A stretch of 64,000 bases of DNA from Salinicoccus sp. RF5 (GCF_020786625.1 NZ_JAJGRC010000001.1:992001-1056000), one strand, 5' to 3'. Positions 41,580 to 50,735 are shown, counted from the first letter of the stretch. Notes: a model not told the origin generated them from the sequence alone. Made by a program: numbers and translations.

Positions 41580-42092
41580 ATGAAGTTTGGGGTAGCGATG
41601 TTTCCATCCAAAGAACTACAAGATAAAGTGAATCAATATAGAAAAAGATATGATGCACACTACGCACTTATTCCCCCACACATTACGATCAAGGACCGTT
41701 TTGAAGCGGATGAATCCGAGAAAGAGGAAATTGCAAAATATCTGAAGGAAGTTGCAAAAAAGCATGAGCCGACTGAAATTGAAATCAAGAAGGTTTCCAG
41801 CTTTTCACCGAACTCACTCGTCATCTATTTCAAGGTGGAAAAGAATGAAAAACTCCAATCCCTGCATGATGCATTGAACAGCGGTGACTTCTATGGTGAA
41901 AACAAACACCCATTCGTCCCGCACCTTACAATCGCACAGGGCCAGACAACACAGGAATATGAAGACATCTTCGGCCATCTGAGCATGATCGGCATCCAGC
42001 ACAAGGAAACGCTTGATAAAATCAGCCTCCTCTATCAGCTGGAAAACGGTGTATGGCAAGTCTATGAAACATATAGGCTTGGCGAAGGTTAA
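41580..42092 (+). CDS. YjcG-like 2H phosphoesterase superfamily protein
   Basis: A 170-residue protein with the two HxT/S-type motifs of the 2H (2'-5' RNA ligase-like) phosphoesterases: PPHITIKD at about residue 40 and VPHLTIAQG at about residue 120. These paired histidines cleave cyclic or 2'-5' phosphodiesters. B. subtilis YjcG is the closest named relative. The ATG at 41580 follows GGGAGG, and a TATAAT lies at 41543. It is more AT-rich than most genes here. A terminator and repeat array C follow. Confidence 0.87.
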   Translation: MKFGVAMFPSKELQDKVNQYRKRYDAHYALIPPHITIKDRFEADESEKEEIAKYLKEVAKKHEPTEIEIKKVSSFSPNSLVIYFKVEKNEKLQSLHDALNSGDFYGENKHPFVPHLTIAQGQTTQEYEDIFGHLSMIGIQHKETLDKISLLYQLENGVWQVYETYRLGEG

Positions 42093-42116
42093 AAAAGTAA
42101 AGAAATTGATGATCAT

Positions 42117-42152
42117 GCCTGCCTACCCTATCCGGGTGGCAGGCTTTTTTTT
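42117..42152 (+). terminator. Terminator of the YjcG-like gene
   Basis: GCCTGCC with a loop and GGCAGGC followed by eight T. Confidence 0.9.
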
Positions 42153-42193
42153 GCGTGGTCCGGGGGGTGGAGGGATGGGTGAGTTAGACTGTT

Positions 42194-42595
42194 AACTCGC
42201 CGTCGTTCCGCCCGCGACGGTGAGTTGACCCGCCAACTTGCCATCGTTCTGTCCGCGACGGTGAGTTAAACCGCCAACTCGCCGTCGTTCCGCCTGCGAC
42301 GGTGAATTAACCCTCCAACTTGCCATCGTTCTGTCTGCGATGGTGAGTTAACCCGCCAACTTGCCATCGTTCTGTCCGCGACGGTGAGTTAACCTGCCAA
42401 CTTGCCATCGTTCTGTCCGCGACGGTGAGTTAACCCGCCAATTTGCCATCGTTCTGTCTGCGATGGTGAGTTAACCCTCCAACTTGCCGTCGTTCCGCCT
42501 GCGACGGTGAGTTAACCCGCCAACTTGCCGTCGTTCCGCCTGCGACGGTGAGTAAAACCTCCAACTTGCCGTCGTTCCGCCTGCGACGGTGAATT
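42194..42595 (+). repeat. Array C of 41-bp inverted-repeat elements (10 copies)
   Basis: Copies begin at 42194 and every 41 bp to 42563, without a single indel. Arms are AACT(T/C)GCC(A/G)TCG and CGA(C/T)GGTGA(G/A)TT; centres are TTCTGTCCG, TTCTGTCTG, TTCCGCCTG or TTCCGCCCG. Copies 4 and 7 have matched changes in both arms (CATCG with CGATG); the last three copies share the centre TTCCGCCTG. A further right arm lies at 42175-42186. The 600-bp gap between the convergent YjcG-like gene and fabI contains this array, two terminators and a G-rich tract (42157-42180), but no gene. Confidence 0.95.
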
Positions 42596-42643
42596 AGACC
42601 CTGAACCGACGACCGTCCACCATGCCAATCACTCCCAACCCTA

Positions 42644-42674
42644 CAAAAAACAGCACCCCCTGAGGGTGCTGTCC
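42644..42674 (-). terminator. Terminator of fabI
   Basis: CAGCACCC and GGGTGCTG with a short loop, and T6 on the minus strand. Confidence 0.9.
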
Positions 42675-42694
42675 TATATCCAATCTCTATCAAC

Positions 42695-43462
42695 CTATGC
42701 CATGATGTGGTAGCCGGAGTCTACGTGGAGCACTTCACCGGTGATGCCGCTTGCGAGGTCGCTGAGCAGGAAGGCGACCGTATTGCCGACTTCGAGCTGG
42801 TCGACGTTGCGTTTGAGTGGTGCGCGTTCCTCGATTTCCTTCAGGATCGACTTGAAGTCGCCGACTGCTGAAGAGCTCAGTGTACGAATCGGGCCGGCAG
42901 ATACTGCATTGACGCGGAAGCCGGATTCACCGAGGTCGAGGGCCAGGTAGCGTACGCTGGACTCGAGGGCTGCTTTGGCAACGCCCATGACGTTGTAGTT
43001 CGGCATTGCGCGTTCGCCGCCGAGGTAGGTCATCGTGACGATGCTGCCGCCTTCATTCATGATCGTCTTGGCGTGCTTGGAAACGACTGCGAGTGAGTAT
43101 GCGCTGATGTCGAGGGCATTCTTGAAACCTTCCCGTGTCGTTTCGCTATATCCGCCCTGCAGCTCATCCTTTCCTGCATAGGCGATGGCGTGGAGGACAC
43201 CGTCGATGCCGCCTGTCTTCTCTTTGATTTCGTTGAATGCCGCTTCCACCTGCTCATCGTTCGTGACGTCACATTCAACAATGACGTCGTGGTCGCCTTC
43301 AAGGTCGCCGACCAGTTTATCCAGCTCGCGTCTGAAACGCTCATTCAAAATCGTAAATACAAGCTTTGCACCCATCTGGTCCAGTGCCCGCGCTGCGCCC
43401 CATGCGATACTGCGCTTGTTGGCGACACCCATGATGACAAAAGTTTTACCTTCGAGATTCAT
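42695..43462 (-). CDS. fabI: Enoyl-[acyl-carrier-protein] reductase FabI
   Basis: A 255-residue short-chain dehydrogenase-type reductase that carries out the last step of each fatty-acid elongation round with NAD(P)H. The cofactor loop is IMGVANKRSIAWGAA. The catalytic set Tyr146, Tyr156 and Lys163 is intact (TYLGGERAMPNYNVMGVAKAA). These positions correspond to those of the triclosan target in S. aureus. The start has GGGAG upstream. Its promoter carries a FapR box, as does that of fabHF, so both respond to malonyl-CoA. Confidence 0.97.
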   Translation of the reverse strand: MNLEGKTFVIMGVANKRSIAWGAARALDQMGAKLVFTILNERFRRELDKLVGDLEGDHDVIVECDVTNDEQVEAAFNEIKEKTGGIDGVLHAIAYAGKDELQGGYSETTREGFKNALDISAYSLAVVSKHAKTIMNEGGSIVTMTYLGGERAMPNYNVMGVAKAALESSVRYLALDLGESGFRVNAVSAGPIRTLSSSAVGDFKSILKEIEERAPLKRNVDQLEVGNTVAFLLSDLASGITGEVLHVDSGYHIMA

Positions 43463-43524
43463 ATGTCATAAACTCCCTTTTTGTTAATTGTGCGCAATAG
43501 TCTGCACATCAATTAGCGTTTGTT

Positions 43525-43569
43525 ATTAGTACCTACTACTAATCTACATTTTTTCGGGCTGGAATGCAA
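43525..43569 (-). promoter_or_regulatory. fabI promoter with FapR operator
   Basis: On the minus strand TTGCAT (43564-43569) and TAGATT (43541-43546) are 17 bp apart. The FapR-type box ATTAGTACCTACTACTAAT covers 43525-43543, overlapping the end of the -10. FapR represses until malonyl-CoA releases it. The box is placed as in the fabH promoter. Confidence 0.85.
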
Positions 43570-43602
43570 CAAAAAAGATGGCACCGGAACAATTGCCCGC
43601 GT

Positions 43603-43640
43603 AAAAAAAGACGCACATCCGACCCTGTCGGATGCACGCC
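43603..43640 (-). terminator. Terminator of the mgtE-CPA2 operon
   Basis: GCGTGCATCCGA and TCGGATGTGCGTC around a five-base loop, followed by T7 on the minus strand. Confidence 0.88.
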
Positions 43641-43647
43641 TGTCCCA

Positions 43648-45507
43648 TCAATAAAGTTCAAGCTCGCGCTTGAGCTCTTCGACATATTCCCTTGATCCCG
43701 TCATGAAGATGCGGTCATCCACATGCAGCGGCGTATCGCCATGCGGCACGAGGGATTCCTGGCCCCGCAGTATCCTGAGGAAGATGATGTCCCCGGTGAA
43801 CGGGAAGTTCCGGAGCAGCATCTCATCATAACGGTAGTTATTCATCTGGATTTCATATATTGCTGTATCCTCATCCGAGAGGAGCTGCATCATGTTCGGA
43901 GATTCAATCAGGCCGCGCAGCAGCGTTTTCGAACTGAGCATCGTCGAGAACAGCTCGTAGCCGCGTTCCTTGACGGCACTCTCCTGCGTCGGATCGTCGA
44001 CGCGGTAGATGATGCGCTCGACACCCTTCTTGTCGGCCATTTCGGCAACACGCCAGTTGATATCGGAATCATTGGCGCCGAGCACGACGATATCCGCATC
44101 GAAGGCTTCGATCTCATCGAGTGCCTCCTCCGAGTATTCCGGAATTTCATGGAAACTCAGATTATCGGTACTCCGCTCCCTCGAATCCGAATAGTTCTTG
44201 TGGAAGACGAGCTTCACATGATACAGACCGCCGGCGATGCTGTGGGCCACCGGCACGGTCAGCTGGTTGTTGCCGAAGACCGTCACATTGATGACGCGGT
44301 CTTCATTTTCACCTTCAGGATAGAGATGACGGAAGATTGCCGGCGTGATGATGCAGGCGATGACTGCACTCAATATGAACATGCCGCTTTCAGCGTTCGT
44401 GATCATGCCGATCTGCTCGGCGATGACGGCTGCTGCGATGATGAGCGACAGTGTCGACGTCAGCAGGAATCCTGCCGCTGTAACGCGCTTCGCATCAAAG
44501 TATCTGAGCAGTACCAGCACCGGCACCAGCTTGCTGAGCAGGAAGGCGAGCAGCAGCACAGGGATCAGTATGAACACCCGGCTGTCCGAGAACAGGGACG
44601 GCAGGTCGAGGTCCACGCCCACCATGATGAAGAAGATGGGAATGAAGAACCCGTAGCCGAATGAATCGAGCTTGTGGACGATGTCCTGGTCGGGCTTGAG
44701 CAGGCTGACGATGCACCCGGCGATGAAGGCGCCGAGGATGTTCTCCGCACCCACCCCTTCAGCAAGTGCCACCAGCATGATGATCAGGGCGAAGACGCCC
44801 CGGATGCCGATCTGCATTGTGCCATTGTTCAACTGTTTGATGAAGTGCGATTGGTTCATGACCCTGCCCAGGAAATAGAACAGGATCGCAAAGCCGACGA
44901 GGATCGTCATCAGCCAGATCGGCTGGCTGGCGTCCGCGTACAGCTGGGAATAGAATGCCAGCATGATCATCGTGGCGAGGTCCGCAATGACGGCGACGAG
45001 CAGGATGATCTGCCCCATCTGCGTCGTGATGAGGTTCGCCTCCTTCAGTGTCGGTACGACGACACCGAGTGAGATGGTGGAGATGATGATGACGAGCAGG
45101 AAGATGTCGTCAAATACACCGAATCCCCGCATCATGAGCGCAAACAGCAGGCTGAGCGTCAGGATGCCGATGAATATGCCGGTGGTCAGCAGAAGCGTGT
45201 TCGGCAGCGGCCGTTTCAATACCTTCGATTTCTTCTGCCCGGTTGATTTCTGGGTGAAGGCATCGAAGTCGATTTCAAGTCCGCTGAGGAACATCAGAAA
45301 TATGAAACCGAGCGTGGAGAGGATGTTCAGCCACGGGTCACCTGCATCGACGATATCAAGGAATGATCTTCCGATGATGACCCCGACGATGATCTCTGCA
45401 ACCACGACCGGGAGGAAGCTTACTTTAAGGCGGCTGATCAGTATTGGCGTAAGCAGTGCCGCAAGCACAACGATCGCCAGTGATACTACAGATGGTCCAT
45501 GTTCCAT
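43648..45507 (-). CDS. CPA2 family monovalent cation:proton antiporter with RCK domains
   Basis: A 619-residue protein. The first 390 residues are a 12-13-span CPA2 exchanger (PVVVAEIIVGVIIGRSFLD; AEGVGAENILGAFIAGCIVSLL; MVGVDLDLPSLF). An RCK/TrkA-N domain follows (INVTVFGNNQLTVPVAHSIAGG; ADIVVLGANDSDINWRVAEMA), then a TrkA-C domain at the end. Such proteins exchange K+ or Na+ for H+ and are gated by nucleotides or ions. S. aureus has the same gene between mgtE and fabI. It follows mgtE by ten bases. It would support pH and K+ balance with the KtrB-type channel at 16281. Confidence 0.93.
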   Translation of the reverse strand: MEHGPSVVSLAIVVLAALLTPILISRLKVSFLPVVVAEIIVGVIIGRSFLDIVDAGDPWLNILSTLGFIFLMFLSGLEIDFDAFTQKSTGQKKSKVLKRPLPNTLLLTTGIFIGILTLSLLFALMMRGFGVFDDIFLLVIIISTISLGVVVPTLKEANLITTQMGQIILLVAVIADLATMIMLAFYSQLYADASQPIWLMTILVGFAILFYFLGRVMNQSHFIKQLNNGTMQIGIRGVFALIIMLVALAEGVGAENILGAFIAGCIVSLLKPDQDIVHKLDSFGYGFFIPIFFIMVGVDLDLPSLFSDSRVFILIPVLLLAFLLSKLVPVLVLLRYFDAKRVTAAGFLLTSTLSLIIAAAVIAEQIGMITNAESGMFILSAVIACIITPAIFRHLYPEGENEDRVINVTVFGNNQLTVPVAHSIAGGLYHVKLVFHKNYSDSRERSTDNLSFHEIPEYSEEALDEIEAFDADIVVLGANDSDINWRVAEMADKKGVERIIYRVDDPTQESAVKERGYELFSTMLSSKTLLRGLIESPNMMQLLSDEDTAIYEIQMNNYRYDEMLLRNFPFTGDIIFLRILRGQESLVPHGDTPLHVDDRIFMTGSREYVEELKRELELY

Positions 45508-45517
45508 AGGTTACTCC

Positions 45518-46891
45518 TTATAACAGATACGACATGAAGGCATTCGCAAGCGAGAAATAGACGAGCAGGCTGATGATGTCGTTTGCCGTCGTTATGAATG
45601 GTCCGCTCGCAACTGCCGGGTCGATGTTCAGCCGGCTCATCAGCAGCGGTATGAGTGTTCCGAGCAGCGTGGCCAGCGTCATCGCAATCAGCAGACTGAC
45701 TCCGACGATGATACCAAGAATAGAGGAGTCATACAAGAGTGAAATGATCCCGAATATGATCAGGCCGCATACAAGTCCTGTGATGAGACCCGATCCCATC
45801 TCACGGAGGGCCAGCTTTATTTTACTTGTGTCCTTTATTTCACCGGTTGCGATACCGCGGACGGCCACAGCCAGCGACTGTGTGCCGCTGTTGCCGGCCA
45901 TACCACCGATGATGGGGATGAAGGCACCGAGGACCGCGACCTGGGCCAGGGTGTCCTCGAATGTCGTCAGCATCGCTGCGGTGATCATCCCCATGAACGT
46001 CAGGCCGATGAGCCACGGCAGCCGCTTCTTAGCTGTGGAGAATGAAGAGTCGGAAGTTGGTTCGATTTCACTCATACCGGCAAGCCGGGAATAGTCTTCG
46101 TCGGCCTCTTCAGCCATGACGTCCATGATGTCGTCTGCCGTGATGATGCCGACCAAGTGGTCCTGGTAGTCGACGACCGGCATCGCAAGGAAATCGTAGT
46201 CCCGCATGATCTGGGCCACTTCCTCCTGGTCGTCGGAGACGCGTGCCGAAACGACACGCTCGACCATGATGTCCCCGATATAGGCGTCGTCATCCGCAAT
46301 GATCAGTTCACGGAGGGAGAGGATCCCCGCAAGCTTCCGGTCCGGGTCCACGACGAACACATAATAGATCGTCTCCGAATTAGGCGCCATCTGCTTAAGG
46401 TGCCGCATGGCCTCACGCACAGTCATGAGGGAGGTCACGCTGACGAATTCGGTCGTCATGATACCGCCGGCCGTGTCCTCCTCGTAGTTCATGAGCTTGC
46501 GTATTTCCTGCGCATCCGCTTTCTCCATCAGTGTCAGGAATGAAGTGAGCTTCTCCTTCGTCACTTCGTTCAATATATCGACGGCATTATCGTACTGCAT
46601 CGCCCCGAGCATGCTTGCTGCATACCGGGCATCCATCTCTTCAAACAATGCGTCGTACTCTTCCGGATCGAGCTCCAGGCTGTCGAAGAACTCCGCCACC
46701 TCTTCCGGACTGAGGAAATGGTACATCTTCTGACGGTCTTCTTCCTCGAGCTCAAGATAGAATTCACTCTGCTCATAGGTGTGCAGATCGAAGAATGCAT
46801 CACGGAACGCATCCATCTCCCCCTCCCTCAGGCGGGCGAGCAACGCTTCATATTCAAGTTCCATTTCTGTCTTTTCTATCACATCAGCCAT
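45518..46891 (-). CDS. mgtE: Magnesium transporter MgtE
   Basis: A 457-residue Mg2+ channel. Residues 1-130 form the helical N domain, 135-260 the paired CBS domains (MNYEEDTAGGIMTTEFVSV; HLVGIITADDIMDVM), then five membrane helices. The pore motif PIIGGMAGNSGTQSLAVAVRGIA is intact. Cytosolic Mg2+ closes the channel through the N and CBS domains. It is translated from an ATG with GGGGGTGG upstream and forms an operon with the CPA2 gene. Confidence 0.96.
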   Translation of the reverse strand: MADVIEKTEMELEYEALLARLREGEMDAFRDAFFDLHTYEQSEFYLELEEEDRQKMYHFLSPEEVAEFFDSLELDPEEYDALFEEMDARYAASMLGAMQYDNAVDILNEVTKEKLTSFLTLMEKADAQEIRKLMNYEEDTAGGIMTTEFVSVTSLMTVREAMRHLKQMAPNSETIYYVFVVDPDRKLAGILSLRELIIADDDAYIGDIMVERVVSARVSDDQEEVAQIMRDYDFLAMPVVDYQDHLVGIITADDIMDVMAEEADEDYSRLAGMSEIEPTSDSSFSTAKKRLPWLIGLTFMGMITAAMLTTFEDTLAQVAVLGAFIPIIGGMAGNSGTQSLAVAVRGIATGEIKDTSKIKLALREMGSGLITGLVCGLIIFGIISLLYDSSILGIIVGVSLLIAMTLATLLGTLIPLLMSRLNIDPAVASGPFITTANDIISLLVYFSLANAFMSYLL

Positions 46892-46936
46892 GATGCCACC
46901 CCCACGGGATTATTTTTTTCCAAAGGATGCCTAAAC

Positions 46937-46962
46937 TAAAAAAGCACCATGACAGTGCTTTC
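46937..46962 (-). terminator. Terminator of NAD kinase
   Basis: AAAGCAC and GTGCTTT around seven bases; T-rich on the minus strand (GCTTTTTTAG). Confidence 0.75.
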
Positions 46963-46965
46963 ACC

Positions 46966-47760
46966 CTAGGAGATAAAGGAATCGTGCACCCGTTTCCAGA
47001 ATGGGAACGGTCTGAAGCGGGCAAACCTTATCTTTTCATCCGCCACCCTGAACTGGATCGACTTGACACCTTTGTGCACGAGATTGATATGGTCGATCGT
47101 CATCTGGTAGACTTCGCTGTTCACCGGCAGCACCTGGCATGTGTGGTGTTTCGGCAGGACCAGCGGTGAACCGACGGTACGGAAGACCCTGTTGTTGATC
47201 GAGGCGATCTCGGTAATCTGTATCGCTTCGATGGACGGGTGGATCAGCGCGCCGCCGAGGGCCTTGTTGTAGGCGGTCGAACCGGATGGTGTCGAAATGC
47301 ACAGGCCATCCCCCCTGAACCGTTCGAAATGCTGGTTCCGGATATCGACATCCATGACGAGCGTCGTCCCATTGTCGGTCCTGAGTGTCGCCTCATTCAG
47401 CGCGAGATACCGCGTTTCCGTGCCTTCCGTCTCATACCGGATGATTGTCTCCAGCAGCGGATATTCGATCACCTGGAATTCGTCGTTCTGTATGGCGATG
47501 ATGAGCCGCTCCACTTCCTGAGGCAGCCAGTCTGCGTAGAAGCCGAGATGTCCTGTATGTACACCGACGAACGCCGTGTGGTCAAGAAGGTGCTGATAGC
47601 GGTGGAAGGCCTGGAGCAGCGTGCCGTCCCCTCCGACCGAAATGACGATGTCGGGCGCCTTCTCATCGGGTGTCATCCCCATGTCCACCATGTAGTTCAT
47701 CATTTTATCCTTCAATGCATTCGATTTGGTGTCTCCTTTGGAAACGATGAAAAACCTCAT
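46966..47760 (-). CDS. nadK: NAD kinase
   Basis: A 264-residue enzyme that phosphorylates NAD to NADP. The signature [15 protein letters not shown] is near the N-terminus, and [20 protein letters not shown] in the middle carries the conserved NAD-binding block. The length fits the Firmicute type I enzyme. It follows relQ on the same strand by 36 bases, the order seen in S. aureus and B. subtilis (yjbM-yjbN). The pseudouridine synthase gene that I recall following it in those genomes is absent; a terminator and mgtE come next. Confidence 0.96.
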   Translation of the reverse strand: MRFFIVSKGDTKSNALKDKMMNYMVDMGMTPDEKAPDIVISVGGDGTLLQAFHRYQHLLDHTAFVGVHTGHLGFYADWLPQEVERLIIAIQNDEFQVIEYPLLETIIRYETEGTETRYLALNEATLRTDNGTTLVMDVDIRNQHFERFRGDGLCISTPSGSTAYNKALGGALIHPSIEAIQITEIASINNRVFRTVGSPLVLPKHHTCQVLPVNSEVYQMTIDHINLVHKGVKSIQFRVADEKIRFARFRPFPFWKRVHDSFIS

Positions 47761-47796
47761 ATAGCCACACCTTCCTCAGCCTTTGTCTGTAGTCGA

Positions 47797-48423
47797 TCAG
47801 CGGATGTTCCGCTTTTTCGTATAATATTTCTGGGCATCCTGGATCTCCTCGCGGATCTCTGACATCTCCTGGTCGAGAAGATATGCCGCTTCAGCCGCGT
47901 TCTGGAGACGTTTCTTTATTTCCGGCGGGTATTCCCCGCTGTATTTGTAGTTCAGCGTATGTTCTATTGTCGCCCAGAAGTTCATGGCCAGCGTGCGGAT
48001 TTGGATTTCTGCGAGGATGGTCACCGCGCCGCCGATGCGCTCCACCGGATATTCCACGATGAGGTGGTAGGAACGGTATCCGCTCTCCTTCGTGTTGGCG
48101 ACGTAATCACGCTCTTCGACCACCTTCATATCCGAGCGATTGCGGATCTGGGTACAGATCAGTTCGATGTCATCAACGAACTGGCACATGATCCTGACAC
48201 CTGCGATATCATACATGCCCTCCTGCAGGCGGTCATAGGGAATATTGCGCGCACTCGCCTTCTCTATGATGCTCTGCACCGGCTTGACCCTTGCCGTTAC
48301 GAATTCCACCGGCGAGGACTGGCGAGTGAGCTGATAATCCTGGCGCATCCCCTTGAGTTTGATCTTGAGCTCCTCGACAGCCTGCTTGTAAGGTGCAAGA
48401 AATTTCTCCCATTGTTCCATCAC
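47797..48423 (-). CDS. relQ: Small alarmone synthetase RelQ (GTP pyrophosphokinase)
   Basis: A 208-residue single-domain (p)ppGpp synthetase. Key motifs of the synthetase domain: MYDIAGVRIMCQFVDDI, VANTKESGYRSYHLIVEYP (substrate tyrosine) and AEIQIRTLAMNFWATIEHTLNYKY. There is no hydrolase domain. RelQ makes alarmone during wall stress and other insults, independent of the ribosome. It is transcribed with the yjbL-like gene upstream and nadK downstream. The first two codons are both ATG. Confidence 0.95.
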   Translation of the reverse strand: MMEQWEKFLAPYKQAVEELKIKLKGMRQDYQLTRQSSPVEFVTARVKPVQSIIEKASARNIPYDRLQEGMYDIAGVRIMCQFVDDIELICTQIRNRSDMKVVEERDYVANTKESGYRSYHLIVEYPVERIGGAVTILAEIQIRTLAMNFWATIEHTLNYKYSGEYPPEIKKRLQNAAEAAYLLDQEMSEIREEIQDAQKYYTKKRNIR

Positions 48424-48448
48424 TTACACTCCAGTCCCTAAATCCGTT

Positions 48449-48793
48449 CTATTGTATGAACTCTTCTTTGACTGCACTCTCAAATGCTTCCCCGTAATTG
48501 TCGTTGTCCTCGATGTTATCGACCAGGTAATCCAGCTCATCCCAGAAATCCGTCAGGATGACATCCGTATTCAGGATGACTTCAGCACCATGGTGGGCCT
48601 TCAGCATGGACCACGTTTCCTTTACAAAGTGAACCCTTCTGAACGCTTCCCCATCGTCCAGCATGTATATGAACGCCATGTTATCAGAATCGACGATCAT
48701 GCGCGCAGCTGCCTTGAGTCCCTGTGTGTCTTCCTCTGCGTAGCATTTCAATGCATCATCTTCATATTTCATCTCTGTTACATATATATCCAT
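48449..48793 (-). CDS. UPF0738 family protein (YjbL-like)
   Basis: A 114-residue soluble acidic protein. It matches YjbL/UPF0738 by position (between CYTH and relQ), size and pattern (MAFIYMLDDGEAFRRVHFVKETW). Function unknown. The ATG at 48793 lies at good distance from AAGGAG; the longer frame would begin inside that site. It is first of the yjbL-relQ-nadK transcript and divergent from the CYTH gene across 119 bases. Confidence 0.8.
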   Translation of the reverse strand: MDIYVTEMKYEDDALKCYAEEDTQGLKAAARMIVDSDNMAFIYMLDDGEAFRRVHFVKETWSMLKAHHGAEVILNTDVILTDFWDELDYLVDNIEDNDNYGEAFESAVKEEFIQ

Positions 48794-48912
48794 TATCTTC
48801 ACTCCTTGCGCAATTTATTTTACCATAGTATCTTGCATTTGATAACGTTGGAATCTGTTTACTTTACACTGCATTTCAAATTTAAGATAATATACATTAA
48901 GGAGTGGATCTG

Positions 48913-49515
48913 ATGAAAGAACTCGAAATAGAATTTAAGAACCTCTTGACCGGAGAGGAATATGGACGCCTGCACGAAGCGCTGTTCAAGAACACACAGC
49001 CGGTTGTACAGACGAATTTCTATATAGATACCCCGGATCTCAGCCTGAAACACAACCGCCTGCTGCTGAGGATCAGGGATACAGGCGGAGAACAGGTCAT
49101 GACGCTGAAGGAACCGACCGTAAAAGGCGTGATGGAGTACCACGGTGAAGTGGAGAGCGACCTGAACTTCGACCGCAACATCCGTACGGACGAGATACCT
49201 GAACTCATCTGCGGTGAGCTCGAACGCTTCGGCATAGATACGACACAGCTCAAGATATATGGAGCACTGTCCACCGAAAGGCGTGAAACGTCATATAAGG
49301 ATGGCCTGCTCGTGCTCGACAAGAACAGCTATCTCGACACGGAAGACTTTGAACTCGAATTCGAAGTGGACAATTACGACAAAGGTGAAACCCACTTCCT
49401 GAACCTGCTTGAGGAATATGGAATCGAGCGCCGCCGGGAAGTGACGAAGGTCGAGCGTTTCTACAATAAATTGAACGACATCAGATCGGGTGACAACTAT
49501 GCCAATTCCATTTAA
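48913..49515 (+). CDS. CYTH domain protein (YjbK-like)
   Basis: A 200-residue protein of the CYTH/triphosphate-tunnel family. The N-terminal ELEIEFKNLL is the ExExK signature; LLLRIRDTGGEQVMTLKEP and ELEFEVDNYD add tunnel-lining arginine, lysine and glutamate residues. Relatives hydrolyse or bind triphosphates such as inorganic tripolyphosphate or thiamine triphosphate. The start at 48913 follows AAGGAG. It overlaps the globin gene and is part of the yjbK-globin-spxH transcript. Confidence 0.9.
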   Translation: MKELEIEFKNLLTGEEYGRLHEALFKNTQPVVQTNFYIDTPDLSLKHNRLLLRIRDTGGEQVMTLKEPTVKGVMEYHGEVESDLNFDRNIRTDEIPELICGELERFGIDTTQLKIYGALSTERRETSYKDGLLVLDKNSYLDTEDFELEFEVDNYDKGETHFLNLLEEYGIERRREVTKVERFYNKLNDIRSGDNYANSI

Positions 49516-49867
49516 GGAAATCGGCCAGGACAAGCTGTACCGCATGATCGACATCTTCTACAGCTATGTTGCAGAAGATGCACGCATCAACCACCTTTTT
49601 CCGGACGACCTGACTGAGACGGCCTATAAACAGAAGCTGTTCCAGACACAGTTCCTTGGTGGGCCGAACCTCTACAATGAGGAATACGGCCATCCGATGC
49701 TGAAAGCACGCCATGCCCCGTTCCGCATCACGCCGGAAGCGGCTGAAGCGTGGCTTGAGAACATGGACCGGGCGATGAACGACGTAGGTCTTGAAGAGGA
49801 ATTGAAAGCATACATTATGGCACGTTACACATTGACAGCGAACCATATGGTGAATTCAATAGATTAA
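49499..49867 (+). CDS. Truncated hemoglobin (group II, YjbI-like)
   Basis: A 122-residue globin. The group II pattern is visible: LYRMIDIFYSYVAEDARINHLFPDDL, FQTQFLGGPNLYNEEYGHPMLKARHAPF (proximal His region) and ENMDRAMNDVGL. Group II globins bind O2 or NO and have been linked to oxidative and nitrosative stress. The ATG at 49499 follows GGGTGA and overlaps the CYTH gene by 17 bases. The next gene encodes the Spx adaptor SpxH, so redox defence is the likely theme. Confidence 0.92.
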   Translation: MPIPFKEIGQDKLYRMIDIFYSYVAEDARINHLFPDDLTETAYKQKLFQTQFLGGPNLYNEEYGHPMLKARHAPFRITPEAAEAWLENMDRAMNDVGLEEELKAYIMARYTLTANHMVNSID

Positions 49868-49880
49868 GCAGGGTGAGGAC

Positions 49881-50672
49881 ATGAATAGAACTGGAACACA
49901 GTCACTTGTATTGGAACCGACATCCCATTATATTGAGATATTTTATTTTTTCGACCCGTTCTCCAACGACTGCCGCGCACTGGAACCGATCATCAACAAG
50001 CTCCAGCTCGAATATCGCGGACACGTAACGATCAAGAAGATATTGGCGCCATCATTGCAGGTGCTGACAAAGTGCCAGGCCCAGTCCACCTCGGATATCG
50101 ACAACATCGCACTCGCCTACAAGGCGGCTGAAATACAGGGGCGCAACAAGGCACGTGCATTCATACGCTATGTTCTCAACCGCATTGTACCAACCAGGAA
50201 TATATGCACAATCGAGCACATGGAGGAAAGCGCCAGGCTCGCCGGCCTCGATGTCAATGCCTTCACAGCCGATGCACACTCCGAGGACGTGCGCAGTCTG
50301 CTGAAGCGCGACCTCATGGTCTACCGTGAGATGGACGTCGAAGAGCTGCCCGCCATGGTCTTCTTCTCGGGAGACGTAGAGACTGAAGGTGTGAAGGTGG
50401 AGGGCGTCTACCCTTACCACATCTACACCTACATCATCAACGAGCTCATCGACAAGGAGATAGAGAAGCACCCGCTGCCGAGCATCCATGATTACATCGA
50501 GTCCTATGAAGTGGTCAGCTTCCACGAGCTGAAGACCGTCTTCGAATGGCGGACCGGCCTCCTGCTCAACGAGCTCAAGAAGCTGCGCCTGCAGCGGCTG
50601 GTGGAAGAAGTCGAAACGGAAGATGGCATGTACTACCAGATACGGGGTGGCCCCTCTTCCTTTGGAAGATAG
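49881..50672 (+). CDS. spxH: ClpXP adaptor SpxH (YjbH), DsbA-like
   Basis: A 263-residue thioredoxin-fold protein of the YjbH family, which hands Spx to ClpXP. The N-terminal IEIFYFFDPFSNDCRALEP is the family signature; the fold continues to ELPAMVFFSGD and ends with a helical, charged domain. The redox-type motif reads SNDC, leaving one cysteine where a CxxC would sit. spxA itself is at 59604. Gene order CYTH-globin-yjbH matches Staphylococcus and Bacillus. Confidence 0.88.
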   Translation: MNRTGTQSLVLEPTSHYIEIFYFFDPFSNDCRALEPIINKLQLEYRGHVTIKKILAPSLQVLTKCQAQSTSDIDNIALAYKAAEIQGRNKARAFIRYVLNRIVPTRNICTIEHMEESARLAGLDVNAFTADAHSEDVRSLLKRDLMVYREMDVEELPAMVFFSGDVETEGVKVEGVYPYHIYTYIINELIDKEIEKHPLPSIHDYIESYEVVSFHELKTVFEWRTGLLLNELKKLRLQRLVEEVETEDGMYYQIRGGPSSFGR

Positions 50673-50707
50673 TATTTTTATTTGTTTTGTATAGATTGAT
50701 TTTGGGA

Positions 50708-50735
50708 GGGACACCAGAGATGGTGTCCCTTTTTT
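50708..50735 (+). terminator. Terminator of the CYTH-globin-spxH operon
   Basis: GGGACACC and GGTGTCCC around six bases, then T6. Confidence 0.9.
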
